From Crocodylus rhombifer (taxonomy: Eukaryota; Chordata; Crocodylia; Crocodylidae), in assembly GCA_038503035.1 (NCBI GenBank), contig JAVSML010024325.1:1-64000 (forward strand): DNA of 64,000 nucleotides, read 5' to 3'. The first letter of the stretch is position 1. Every line of letters starts with the position of its first letter. Below, piece after piece: positions 10,151 through 20,370 of this stretch. Below the pieces are notes generated by a model. That model ran no database searches and had not been told where the DNA came from. It saw nothing but the letters and a program-made list of their open reading frames with translations. A program made the translations under genes and the position numbers.

Positions 10151-13034
10151 TCATAGATTTAATAGACATTAGGGCTGGAAGGGACCTCAGAAGATTGAGT
10201 CCAGCCCCCCGCCCAAAGGGCAGGAAGTCAGCTGGGGTCATGGGATCCGAGCAAGATAAGCATCCAAATTGCTCTTGAAGGTGTTCAGTGTAGGTGCTTG
10301 AACCACCTCCAATGGCAGGCTGTTCCAGGCCTTGGGGGCTTGGACAGTAAAGAAATTCTTTCTTATGTCCAGCCTGAAACGGTCTTGAAATAGCTTTATA
10401 ACTGTTCGACCTCGTCATCCCTTGGGGCGCTCTGGTGAACAAATCTTCCCCCAGATACTGGTGGTCACCCCGATAAACTTATAGGTGGCCATCAGATCAC
10501 CCCTGAGCCTGTGCTTTTCCAGGCTAAAGAGCCCCATGGCTCTCAGCCTGTTGTCGTAAGGTCTGCTTTCCTGACCTCTGATCATGCGCGTGGCTCTCCT
10601 CTGGACTCTCTCAAGCTTCTCCACATCCTTTTTGAATTGTGGAGCCCAAAACTGGATGCAGTACTCCATCTGCAGCCTCACCAAGGCTGAGTACAGGGGA
10701 AGAAGGACATCCCAGGATTTGCTTGAGAAGCATCTATGGATGCAAGCCAGCCTTTTGGTCACTTTTTAGTAGCTGCAGCATCACATTGCAGGCCCATGTT
10801 CATCTTGTGGTCAATGATGACCCCCAAGTCTCTTTCTCCTGTAGTGCTAGCCAGCGTAACACTGGTGAGCCTATAAGGATGCTGCAGATTTTTCCTCCCA
10901 AGGTGGAGAACCTTGCATTTTTTGGTGTTAAACACCATCAGGTTCTCGTTCACTCATTTGCTGAGCCTGTCCAGGTCAGCCTGGATCACCCGCCTATCTT
11001 CTGGTGTGGATGCTTTGCCCCAAAGTGTCATCGGTGAACTTGGCCAGTCTGCTTCTGACTCCAGTGTCCACATCGTTAATGAAGATGTTGAAAAGTATGG
11101 GTCCAAGGACAGAGCTTTGGGGGACCCCACTGGTCACAGGGCACCATGACGATTGACTTCCATCAATTACTACCCTCTGGGTCTGACCACAGAGCTAATT
11201 TCCCAGCCAGCGGATCGCGGTGGACCCAAAGCCACAATTGGCCAGTTTCACCAAGAGGTGATCATGGGATACCAGATCAAAGGCTTTTTTTGAAGTCAAG
11301 ATATATGACATCAATCTCTTCTCCCTTGTCCAGGTGATAGGTCACCTGGTCGTAGAAGGAAATGAGATTGGCCCACAACAAACCTATGCTGGCTATCCCT
11401 CAGGATGTTGGCATCAGCCAGTCCATTAAGGATGGCTTCTTTAATAAATTTTTCTAAGATCTTCCCTGGGATAGAGGTCAGGCTGATGGGTCTATAGTTA
11501 GCTGGATCCATTTTCCTCCCTTTTTTTGAAGATAGGCATCACATTGGCCTTCTTCCAGTCTTCAGGCACTACACCAGAGCACCAGGAGTTTTCCAAGCTT
11601 CATGCCAGGAGCTGGGCTATGATGCTCGCCAGCTCCTTGAGTACCCTGGGGTGCAGATTCTCAGGGCTAGCTGACTTGAAGGTATCCAGCTTCTCAAGGT
11701 GTTCCTTCACAAGGTCAGCATTGATGGAGGGCAGGGGATCTCCCTCCCCCGGACCTCGCTGTCCCGTAGCGGGCATGGGTGTCCCATGGGACTGATGAAG
11801 GACTGATGCAAAGTGCACGTTTAACAGGTTGGCTTTTTCCTGGGTGTCAGTTGCCCCATCTGGTTCAGCAGGGGTCCAATGTTGCCCTTGCTTTTCCTCC
11901 GGCTCCCCACATATCTGAAAAAGGACGTTTTATTGTCCTTGATACTCGAAGCTAGTTGGAGTTCAGTTGTAACCTTGGCTTTCCTAGTTGCTCCCTTCAG
12001 GACTGGACCAATGAAGAATAATCTTCCTTGGAGGTGAATCCCATCCTCCATCCTTTTGTAGGCCTTTCTTTTAAGCCTCAGGAGGTCTGCTATGTCCCTG
12101 GAGAGCCAGGGGGACTGCTCTGCCCTCTTGCTGCCTTTCCTCCAAGATGGAATAGAATTAGCTTGTGCATTGAGGATCGCTCCCTTGAGGAGCAACTACT
12201 CTTCTTGAACTCCCCTCTCCCTGGGGTCATGGTTCCTTAGGGCCTGACTGACTAGCCTCCTGAGCTTGTCAAAGTAGGTTTTCCTGAAGTCAAGGACTTC
12301 CGTGTTGCTGACTGACTTGCCAGCTTTACGGCAGATGGTGAAGGTGATCAGCTCGTGGTCACTGTAATCCAGCTTCCCATTGATCACTAGGCTGCTGATT
12401 AGGTCATCCCCAGTAGCCAGTACCAGGTCGAGCGGCACTTTGCCTTTTGTTGCCCATAGACTTCTTGAGTCAGGTAGAGGTCATCCACGCACAAGAGGAA
12501 GCTTTGCGACCACTCGGATTTTGCTGAGTGATCCTCCCACGAGATGTCCGGGTAATTGAAGTAACCCATGACAACCATAGTCCTGGAGCATGCAGCCTCA
12601 GCCAGTTTCCAGGCAAACTCCTGGTCAAGCTTCTGACTTTGGGTGGGAGGTCTGTAGTAGACTCCCACCATTGTGTCCCCTGTGCCGTGTTCCCCATGGA
12701 TTTTAACTTAGAGGGTCTCCAGTCATCCACCCTGGTCGCCAATATCAGCTTGCAGGGTCATGTAGCTTTCCTTAACATAAACAGCTACACCCCCGCCCCT
12801 TTTATCTACACAATCTCTCCTGTACAGTGTATAGCCATCTATACCCAAGGTCCAGTCATGAGTGGAGTCCCACCAGGTCTCCGTTATCCCAATGACATCA
12901 TAATTATTTGCATTGAGCAGGAGGACGAGCTCCTCCTGCTTATTTCCCGAGCTTCTGGCATTTGTGTATAGGCAGGAAAGTGTCCCCTTGGGGGCTCTTG
13001 CCTTGCCCACAGATTTGTACCAGGGCTGGGGCAA
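10146..13034 (-). pseudogene. CR1 ORF2 endonuclease-reverse transcriptase, broken
   Basis: The segments in order are as follows. The APE-type endonuclease is at 13034-12196, with DVIGITETWWD, a GGGVAVYV block, MVVMGYFNYPDISW (the usual GDFN Asp is Tyr here) and SDHELITF. A linker follows at 12195-11821. The reverse transcriptase is at 11818-10960, with SPENLHPRVLKEL, NYRPISLTSIPGKILEKFI and a catalytic box that reads F-T-D-D at about 11027-11038, where FADD is usual. The C-terminus is at 10953-10146, with LPLYSALVRLQMEYCIQFW and ERVQRRATRMIRG. At least six frame changes separate these segments. The family enzyme nicks target DNA and primes reverse transcription from the nick. This copy is dead. 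Confidence 0.85.
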
Positions 13035-13960
13035 AGGTGGGCTCCCTTAAGTGCCTTGGCCCTCTGGCTTTGCAAGGGTTGCTCAGCAGACCAGCAATGG
13101 CAGTAGTCCCCCCATTCCCCAATGGGCTTAGTTTAAAGCTCGGTGGAGCAGGTCAGCCAGTCTGGCTGAGAAGAGCCTCCTCTTGGTGTGGCGGGCCTTA
13201 GGGCCCTTGACCACCTTGGTTCCTGCCCCTGACTGGACAGAGTGGGAGGTCCCAGAGTCCTCCTTTGTCCTGGAGGGAGACGGTGGTCTACCCTCCAGCT
13301 CCTGGGGGAGAAGGGCCTGGCAGTAGGAGTTGATCTCGTGCTCACAGTCCCTGATGGCACACAGTCTCTGGACTGTGGCCTGGAGCTCCTCCAGCTGGCG
13401 CACCAGAGACCCCAAAAGGAAGCAGACCCCACACGGGGAGGTGGCCATGCTCCTGGCTGCCGGAGCCTGAAAAAGGGACAGGCAGCCCATGCAGCCCAGA
13501 ACCATGGGCTCCATCTGGGTGGCCATGTCTGAGGTGCCCGAGGGGGGTGCTGCAGAGCCCGAGGGGACCCTTGGGGTGTGATGTGTGCCCATCCATGTCA
13601 TGCCTCTGGTAGGCTGGCTACAGCTGGGACTGTCTACCCTGGGGGGTTCGCAGGCAGGGTCTCAGGCCCTCCCGTGCACCCTCTTGCACGAACTCCATGC
13701 TAACTCATGTGCTGTTTGCGTGGCTCTGGTTGCGTGGCTCCCTGGGGGACTGGGCGAAGTAGGGGCTTGGGTGGGGCTTGACGTGGCCTGGCTCCACTCA
13801 GCCACCTCCTCCCACTCAGTGAGGGGTTAACCCCCTCCCACCATGGGCCCCGCTTGCCTCTGGCTGTGCTGGGGGTCAGCAGGGGGCTCCACAGCTGCTG
13901 GGGGGTTTCTGGGGGGCTTTGGGGGAGTGGAGGTATGGCAGGCTTTCACCCACACGTCTC
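10155..13960 (-). mobile_element. CR1 LINE, nearly full length, antisense
   Basis: This is a long antisense CR1 copy, about 3.8 kb. In element order it has a GC-rich 5' region (about 13960-13600), an ORF1 frame (13601-13128), ORF2 with endonuclease and reverse transcriptase domains in broken frames (13034-10146), and a short 3' end at about 10155 whose decayed reiteration reads CATAGATTTAATAGA on the plus strand. Family full length is about 4.5 kb, so part of the 5' end may be missing or unrecognised. Numerous frameshifts and stops mean it cannot make working proteins. Confidence 0.85.
13128..13601 (-). pseudogene. CR1 ORF1 protein (partial)
   Basis: A 157-codon open frame sits directly upstream, in element order, of the CR1 ORF2. 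It contains paired cysteines (GCMGC, then CGVC) followed by a leucine/glutamate-rich stretch (LVRQLEELQATVQRLCAIRDCE) that looks like a short coiled coil. This matches the Cys motif plus coiled coil seen in ORF1p of CR1 elements, an RNA-binding chaperone of the retrotransposition particle. The C-terminus is rich in K, R and S (RHTKRRLFSARLADLLHRAL). The start shown is the first ATG in frame, and the true N-terminus may lie in the GC-rich sequence to the right. About 90 bases separate it from the first ORF2 frame. Confidence 0.6.
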
Positions 13961-14920
13961 TTGCTGCTCCAGAGCCTAACTCAGACTTTGTATACACCAG
14001 GATCTATTTCCACCAAGGAGGGCAAAAGTGGAAAATGTTAAGATAAAATTTCAGTTTTGATGGAGACAGTTGTTCCAGCCGTTATCTGTATCCTGCTGCT
14101 TCTTTTTGCACCCTTCAACAACTTTCTCACTGCTTTTTCCCTTTGGTATCTTATTTCTGTTTTTCTACTCCCAACAGCTACTGTGTGCATCCCTAGTACT
14201 TCCCTTTCCTCTCCTCTTGAATCTTTCCTTGTCCTGCATTCTGCAAGCACTCACACAAAGGCTTATCTTTAAGCATATGAGTGCTCCTCTTCATTTCAAT
14301 TGTATTCTGGTTTAAATGGCTGTACTCATATTTTTTTAAATACTGTGCATAAGTTATTGCAGGGTCAGGAGGTTATGATTACACAAAGATTCCTTAGTGT
14401 ACAGATGTCATATCTAAAACATTTGAAATGCCTTTCAAACACTTCAGAGGGAAAGTCGTACAGCTGTACATACCCTTTGAAATACTCAGAAGTGCTTCAG
14501 AATAGTGAGAAGAGTGTTAGTGAGGTAATTATTTAGAAGTACTTAGCTGCTTGTTCAGTTTGTACACCATCAGAATACCATAGGGGACCCTGGCTTTTTC
14601 AGGGGGGAGGAAAAGAAAGAGAGTAAGGAAGGCTTGGTAAGCACTATTCTGCAAACCCCTTTGGCCAGATCTGGGAATTCTACATGTCCTCTCCTCTCCC
14701 CATCAGCGCCAGGATTTTAAATGTTCAGTCCCTGGTCCCCATCTGCCTCTCCTCTCCCAGCTCTTGCAGTGCGTGTGTGTGTGTGAAGTCTCTGGTCTCC
14801 TGGTTGCAATGGGGGCAGGTGGAGAGGGTGGGGGCATAGCCTCTCCAGGAAAGCGGAAGAAGGGTGACTGGGGAGCACTCAGAGATAATGGTTCTGGTCA
14901 CCTCCTTCCTTATTACTCTG
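13961..14920. other. Unassigned, with a short GT repeat
   Basis: I recognise no gene or element. A GT microsatellite lies at 14771-14785. Short open frames on both strands have low-complexity L/S/F composition and look accidental. Confidence 0.4.
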
Positions 14921-14924
14921 CAAT

Positions 14925-15370
14925 CCTGGAAGATGAGGGCTACAAAATCCTCAAAAAATTGCAACCCGTACTAGAAGAAGGCCCAGTTCTTAAAGAGATC
15001 TTTTCAGAACCACCCATCCTAGCCTTCAAACAGGCACTGAGCCTTGCTAATCTCATCACCAGAAGCAAACTTCCTATGACTCAAACCACACCAAATGGAT
15101 CCAGACCATGCCAGGACAAGAAACATAAAACCTGCCAACACATCTCCTCGAGTCCCAAAATTATGACACCCCACAACAGAACTATCACCATTCCTGGATC
15201 TTACACCTGCACCACCAGAAATGTAATGTATTTCATCTGGTGCACCAAATGCACCAGCAGATGGAAAATATGCAGGAGAAACCAAACAACAACTGTGCAC
15301 CAGAATGAACACACACTGTAAATCTATCGAAGACAAAAATATCCAATTACCTGTGAGTGCCCAATTATAA
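14925..15370 (+). mobile_element. Penelope-like element, GIY-YIG endonuclease relic
   Basis: The plus-strand frame ending at 15321 carries the linker and endonuclease start of a Penelope-like element. A PPILAFKQALSLANLITRSKLP segment is followed by spaced cysteines (RPCQDKKHKTC), then SYTCTTRNVMYFIWCTKC, the YLI-CxxC-like first strand of GIY-YIG endonucleases. Just after this the reading changes frame: the expected second block (YAGETKQQL, then RMNTH) continues in another frame at about 15265-15310. The polymerase domain is absent upstream. The GIY-YIG domain in the family cleaves DNA for target-primed integration. This copy is a frameshifted fragment. Confidence 0.65.
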
Positions 15371-15479
15371 CACGACAATCGCACCCTCTCTGATCTCAGG
15401 GATCCTGATTTTCCCTGATTAAAAAAAAAAATCACAAATTGTCTGATAAAAAACCCAAAATCCATGATAAAAATTAAAC

Positions 15480-16410
15480 GCTCCCCATGGCCCTCCCCAG
15501 TCCTACTCATACCCCTTACTCGCCCCACAACAGCCTCCTAGTCCCTCACACACAGGCACAGACGCACACACAGACATACACATACACCCCAGCAGGTAGG
15601 TGTGTGGGGGGGGGATGGTTGGAAAGGAAGGGGTTGGGGGGCAGATTGAGAATGGGGGGCAGGAGCACACCTCTGTGCCTGCTCTAAGGAGGGGTGGCAT
15701 GAGGGCAGCAGTGCCCCTCTGAGGGCCACACATGCTGCCTGGCCAGGGGAGAGGAGGCCTCACACGTGGTAGCCACCACCACACCACTGGCCCAGCTCTG
15801 GCCAAGCGGTGTGAGGAGTGGCAGCTGCCACCATACTGCCACTGCTGTGCAGCTGGTGGTGGTTGCCCGCACACTGTACTTTCACTCGCATGCGACGGTT
15901 GCCAGCACCACTGTGCTGCCACACCCCACACCACTTGCCCAGAGCGGGGCTGGGGGGCTGAAGGCAACGGAACCTCTCTGTGGGCCACAGATGCTCACCT
16001 GGCTGGAGGGGAGAGGGGGCTTATATGCAGCAGCTGCCACTGTGTCTCATGCAGCTTTCTTCCTGCCGGCCGTGGGCAAGCGACGTGAGGTGCAGAGGCA
16101 GCAATAAAGTGGTGGTGGTGGCTGCCATGTGTGAGCCGCCCCTCCCTCCCGGGTGGGTGGGTGAGTTCTTCCTGCAGAGTGGCACCACTGCCATCATCTC
16201 CCCAGCCCTGTTCCTGGGAGCGGGCAGAGAGCTGAGGTGGGGGGTTGCTGGTGCCCCTCTGCTGCTGCACCCTGGGGTGCACTCTCCTCCCCCCCACCTG
16301 CCCACCCACCTGTCTGGGCTGAGGGAGGGGAAGTATTGGGGAAATTTCCACCACGAGTCCCTACTGGCCAGCAAGCACTCCATGTCTTCCCCCGACACAT
16401 GCTCTCTCCT
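15480..16410. repeat. GC-rich imperfect tandem repeat block
   Basis: A roughly 240-base unit recurs with strong divergence. For example GGGCCACACATGCTGCCTGG (about 15722) is echoed by GGGCCACAGATGCTCACCTGG (about 15980), each followed by GAGGGG-type purines and a CACNNGTGGT-like segment. The block is preceded by A-rich sequence with repeated TGATAAAAA-like words (15415-15475). It probably forms the body of a non-autonomous transposon. The many long open frames on both strands result from low stop-codon density in GC-rich DNA and are not genes. Confidence 0.45.
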
Positions 16411-17460
16411 TGGCTTCCTAGATAATTTTTTTCTTTTCAAATATTAATAATATGTTTGCTATTTTTGAATCATGTAGGGTTTTTCATCGTTAAAAATACA
16501 GAGGAAGCTACTTAATTAGTCACTGGGATAACCTGTCACTCTTGTCTTATTAGTGCACGCACTAAATGCCTGCCAGAGTACCACTGATTTTTATACAAAG
16601 CACTTTGGCTGATTTGTCATCTTTTAAGGTCGATTGGTCGATTTAATTGGTCGATTTCAAATGCACACACGTACAAGCTCCCAATGGAATTTGCTCTTGA
16701 ATACTATGGTATTGGGTTTAGAAAGTACTAGCCTATGCCTTCTCAGTACCTGTCAAGCCAGCTGACACTTGTAAAGAACTGAATACTCTTCAGCTTTAAC
16801 TGACTCAAAGAGACTTGGTAATCAGCTGTTCCATTTTGAAAAAATATCTTATATTTCCAGTGAATGCAAAGCAAAATTCTTCTGCTGATTATTTCATGCT
16901 CTCACAATTGTGTAATTCTTATATAGTGAACACTCTAAATTACTGTAGTAAGAAATAGTACAACAAGCATTCACCTGTATAATCATGCAGTTCCTTCTCA
17001 TTGCAAGCCAGAGTTTGAACAATTTGCACTTAGAATTTTTGTAATATACTTCTTTCTTCATTATAAATGTAACCCTGTCCCCACACTTCTACTCATCCCT
17101 TCTGTCTCTCAATATGGCTTATGAACTGCATCTCACAAAAAGTTGAAATAGCTAATACTGATAATCAGTCATGCATGGGTAATTAATCATCATTCTGAAT
17201 CATTTTGGATTGGTAAATTAACTGGATTTTACAGTGCTTGTTACCGAGTCTGTGATTTTCTTTAGAATTCGTTCCTTTAGAATTTTGGGGTTGAGATTAT
17301 TGAGGGCATTAAGCTGTTTGGATTTTGCTTCCATCAAGGACCTTTTCCATTTTTTTGTCTTGCCTATGCCCCTTGTTCAGGATCACCACCCTTACTGAAA
17401 ACAGAGGTGAAGTATTAACTTACTTTTGGGGCCATACTTCAAATTAACTTTAATCTCTTT
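16411..17460. other. Unassigned AT-rich sequence
   Basis: There is no open frame of note, no RNA gene, and no transposon end that I can support. A short repeated phrase, GGTCGATTGGTCGATTTAATTGG, is broken by single bases at about 16628-16655. Confidence 0.4.
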
Positions 17461-17858
17461 GCATTAGTAGGAGCATTGCCATCAGATTGAGGGAAACGAT
17501 TATTCCCCTCTGTTCAGCACTGGTGAGACCACATCTGGAATCCTGTGTCCAGTTTTGGGCTAGAAAGGATGTGAACAGACTGGAGGGAGTCCAGTGGAGG
17601 GAAATGAAAATGGTGACGGGGCTGGGGCATCTGACTTGTGAGGAGAAGCAGAGGGAACTGGGCTTATTTAGTCTACAGAAGGGAAGACTGAGAGGGGATT
17701 TGATAGCAGCCTTCAACTACCTGAAGGAAGGTTACAAAGAGGATGGAGCTAGACTGTTCTCAGTGGTGGCAGATGACAGACCAAAGAGCAATGGTCTCAA
17801 GTTGCCAAAAAGAAAGTTTAGGATGGGTTCTTCCTAAAAGTTTAGGATGGGTTCTTCT

Positions 17859-18869
17859 CGACCTGGAAGGACGTGGGCAGTGGGGTTCCGCAGGGCTCGG
17901 TCCTCGGGCCCGCACTGTTCAACATCTTCATCAGTGACTTGGATGACGGGGTAGAAAGCACCCTGTTCAAGTTTGCTGATGACACTAAGATGTGGGGGGA
18001 TGTGGGTGCACTAGAAGGGTGCAATAGGCTACAAGCTGACCTTGACAGGTTGCAACGGTGGGCGGATGAGAATAGGATGGGGTTTAACACTGATAAGTGC
18101 AAGGTGTTGCACATGGGGAGGAAGAACCGGCACCACACTTACAGGTTGGGGAACTCCCCTCTTGCCAGCACGGAGACGGAAAAGGATCTTGGAGTCGTCA
18201 TTGACTCCACGATGAACATGGGCCAGCAGTGTGGGGAGGCAGTCAAGAAGGCCAACCGTACCTTGTCATGCATCCACAGATGCATCTCGAGCAGGTCCAG
18301 GGAGGTGATCCTCCCTCTCTATGCGGCACTGGTCAGGCCGCAGCTGGAGTACTGCGTCCAGTTCTGGGCGCCACACTTCAAGAGGGACGTGGACGAAATG
18401 GAAAGAGTTCAGAGGAGGGCCACTCGTATGATCAGGGGTCAGCAGGGCAGGCCTTATGAGGAGAGGCTACGGGACCTGAACCTGTTTAGCCTCCACAAGA
18501 GAAGGTTAAGGGGGGACCTTGTGGCCTGCTACAAACTGGTCAGGGGGGATCAGCAGGTATTGGGGGAGTCCCTGTTCCCCCGTGCGCTGCCAGGAGTGAC
18601 CAGGAATAACGGTCACAAGCTGGCGGAGGGTAAGTTTAGATTAGATATTAGGAGGCGCTACTTCACAGTCAGGGCGGCTAGGGCCTGGAACCAGCTTCCA
18701 GGGGAAGTGGTGCAGGCTCCTAGCCTGGGGATTTTTAAAAGGAAGTTAGATGAGCACCTTGCCGGGGTCATCTGACCCCGGTGCTCTTTCCTGCTCAGGC
18801 AGGGGGTCGGACTAGATGATCTACCTAGGTCCCTTCCGACTCTAGCTACTATGAAACTATGAAACTATT
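17859..18869 (+). mobile_element. Younger CR1 LINE, 5'-truncated insertion
   Basis: This is a 5'-truncated CR1 inserted in the same orientation inside the older CR1. It begins within the reverse transcriptase palm and runs through the 3' untranslated end (GGTCGGACTAGATGATC) to a terminal CTATGAAACTATGAAAC reiteration. Its coding part is open throughout, unlike its host, so it is clearly younger. The different 3' reiteration (ATGAAACT rather than ATTCTATG) marks a different subfamily. Confidence 0.85.
17873..18775 (+). pseudogene. CR1 ORF2 reverse transcriptase, C-terminal 300 codons (intact frame, truncated gene)
   Basis: This is the longest undamaged LINE frame in the window. It starts at GSGVPQGSVLGPALFNIFI (motif 4), continues with the catalytic box FKFADDTKMWG at residues 30-42 (FADD), then NTDKCKVLHMGRK (motif 6), LPLYAALVRPQLEYCVQFW, ERVQRRATRMIRGQQGRPY and FRLDIRRRYFTVRAARAWN, and ends LDEHLAGVI at 18773. 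The endonuclease and the N-terminal fingers are missing because the element is 5'-truncated, so the product could not retrotranspose. The nominal ATG is simply the first Met after the truncation point. Confidence 0.9.
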
Positions 18870-19191
18870 AGGAAAAACTTTCCCATTACGAGGGTGGTAA
18901 AGCAGTGGAATGGGTTACCTAGAGAGGTGATGGAATCTCCATCCCTGGAGGTTTTTGAGGCCTGGCTCAACAAAGCCCTAGCTGGAATTATATAGTTGCA
19001 GATGGTCCTGCTTTGAGCAGGGGGTTAGACTAGATGTGACCTCCTGAGGTCTCTTCCGACCCTAATTTTCTATGATTCTACCCTGTTTTCACTATGTAGA
19101 GGCCCCACTTGTCCTTCCCATGGTCTCTTGTTATTTTTGTAATTGAAAAACCTTGCCACTTTTCCCTTTATTTCTATCTTCCCTTTAGCAC

Positions 19192-19355
19192 AAGGGTGTC
19201 AAACACATCTGGCCCTGCGGGTTGAAGGACTGATGCAGAATGGGCCCATGGACCCTGGACCTTCTTCCCCTCCCCCACCCCTTCCAGAATCAGCATCCAT
19301 GGCTCCTGCTTCAGCCACTCTGGCATGTGCACTACATGTGCATGCATCCTGGTTT
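19192..19355. mobile_element. hAT-like repeat, left part, interrupted by ERV-A
   Basis: It begins with CAAGGGTGTCAAACACATC, close to the CAGGGGTGTCAAAC ends of hAT-type MITEs, and runs into GC-rich sequence that stops at the ERV-A LTR. GC-rich sequence of similar composition resumes at 26377. No matching right terminal repeat was found. Confidence 0.4.
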
Positions 19356-19843
19356 TGCACAAACAGCGGTTCGTTCCCTGGAGGCGCACAGAGATCACAG
19401 ACACACAGACATCAGTTGGCGCTTAAGGGTCTATTTGCTTCCAAGCAAAGGTCAGAGCAGAGCTAGATGCTCAAATTAACTCTGACCCCTGATTGTGTTT
19501 GCAAACGGCATTTATTTTCTCAAATCTCCTGGGTGCGGGCGCAGACACAGAAGTTCTTGCAGCTTACTTCCATTTCATACAAACATACATGTAACTACAT
19601 CATCACATACATTGCATAGTATAATTAGCCATTTGAGTAGGGAGGGCGGAGAGGTAAATATGCAACAGCTAATTAAGCATGCTCAATGCCACAAGGGTTC
19701 ATCAACAGTTCATTCCCCAAGGCTATGCAGTTAAATTCCAGTTTCTGTAATCAGCATGTGAAAGAGTAAGGAGGATGAAAGAAGAACGTTGGGCAGTGTT
19801 CTTTTCTTATCAAGAGCAAGATGCAAGCTGTGCAATCCTAACA
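19356..19843 (-). repeat. ERV-A 3' LTR
   Basis: The 488-bp copy pairs with 25885-26376. In element sense it begins TGTTAGGATTGC and ends CTGTTTGTGCA, the usual TG...CA ends. It holds an AATAAA on the minus strand (19511-19516 region) for polyadenylation. The last env codons appear to run into its first bases. Confidence 0.95.
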
Positions 19844-19860
19844 ATATTCCCCCCTCAAGA
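19844..19860 (-). other. ERV-A polypurine tract
   Basis: On the minus strand TTGAGGGGGGAATAT lies immediately upstream of the 3' LTR. This is the purine run from which plus-strand DNA synthesis is primed. It is intact in appearance. Confidence 0.85.
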
Positions 19861-19945
19861 TGCTTTCTGCTTCCCATTCTTGACTAGTACTCTTAACATC
19901 CGCCTTACTACTCACCAACCACTTTGGGGCCAAAGGAAAAGCCCT

Positions 19946-20161
19946 CTAAGGCCACCGTCCTCCGACCTCTTGGAGTCCCCCACAGGCCCAGCAGTTGGTG
20001 AGATTGAAAGTACCTGTGATTCTTTCCATCATGTCAACATACAAATTTGCTTCTGGGGGAGCAATTGGGGGGAACGGAGATATAGGGTGGCGGCTAGGGC
20101 TGCTCAATCCTGCCTCCTTTACTACATAGATAACAACAAGGCATATTAAGACTCCCGCCAT
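19946..20161 (-). pseudogene. env: ERV-A env remnant (N-terminus; most of SU and TM deleted)
   Basis: This 71-codon frame starts with a hydrophobic leader (MAGVLICLVVIYVV) that fits a signal peptide. It continues to NLTNCWACGG at residues 53-62, a Cys-x-x-Cys box like the one near the SU N-terminus of gamma-type envelope proteins, and stops at GGRWP. In the following 85 bases another frame reads SKADVKSTSQEWEAESIL and runs to the LTR, which resembles a cytoplasmic tail. The roughly 1.3 kb expected between is missing, so env has an internal deletion and cannot encode surface or fusion subunits. It begins about 210 bases after the pol stop. Confidence 0.65.
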
Positions 20162-20370
20162 ATCCTCCCTCTTTGAGATTGAACACAGCCTAAACTTTTC
20201 CTTTGTTACTTCCTTACCTGATTTTCTGGACTCTGACTAAGCCACCTCAGGCGCACTTGGAGATCACCAGTAGGTTCACAGCTGCACCTGCTGGCTTCTT
20301 GTTCCGAGGACGGCTCAACCTCCGGAGTGAGCTCGTCCTGGGAGCTGGTGTCCTCTGACGCTCGTGGATG

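Larger units (their letters stand above)
17470..19085 (+). mobile_element. Older CR1 LINE, split by a younger CR1
   Basis: The left half (17470-17858) encodes a worn C-terminal ORF2 (CSALVRPHLESCVQFW, FSLQKGRLRGDLI, FNYLKEG). The right half (18870-19085) resumes with ISLDIRKN-type sequence in decayed form and ends in the CR1 3' tail (CTGCTTTGAGCAGGGGG, then TTCTATGATTCTA). Between them lies a 1-kb younger CR1. At the left junction a 24-base segment beginning AGTTTAGGATGGGTTC is repeated in tandem (about 17815-17857). Confidence 0.85.

Noticed and set aside
15480..16450. Many long overlapping frames on both strands
   Set aside because: They result from GC-rich tandem repeats with few stop codons. 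Proline/histidine/tryptophan-rich products resemble no protein.
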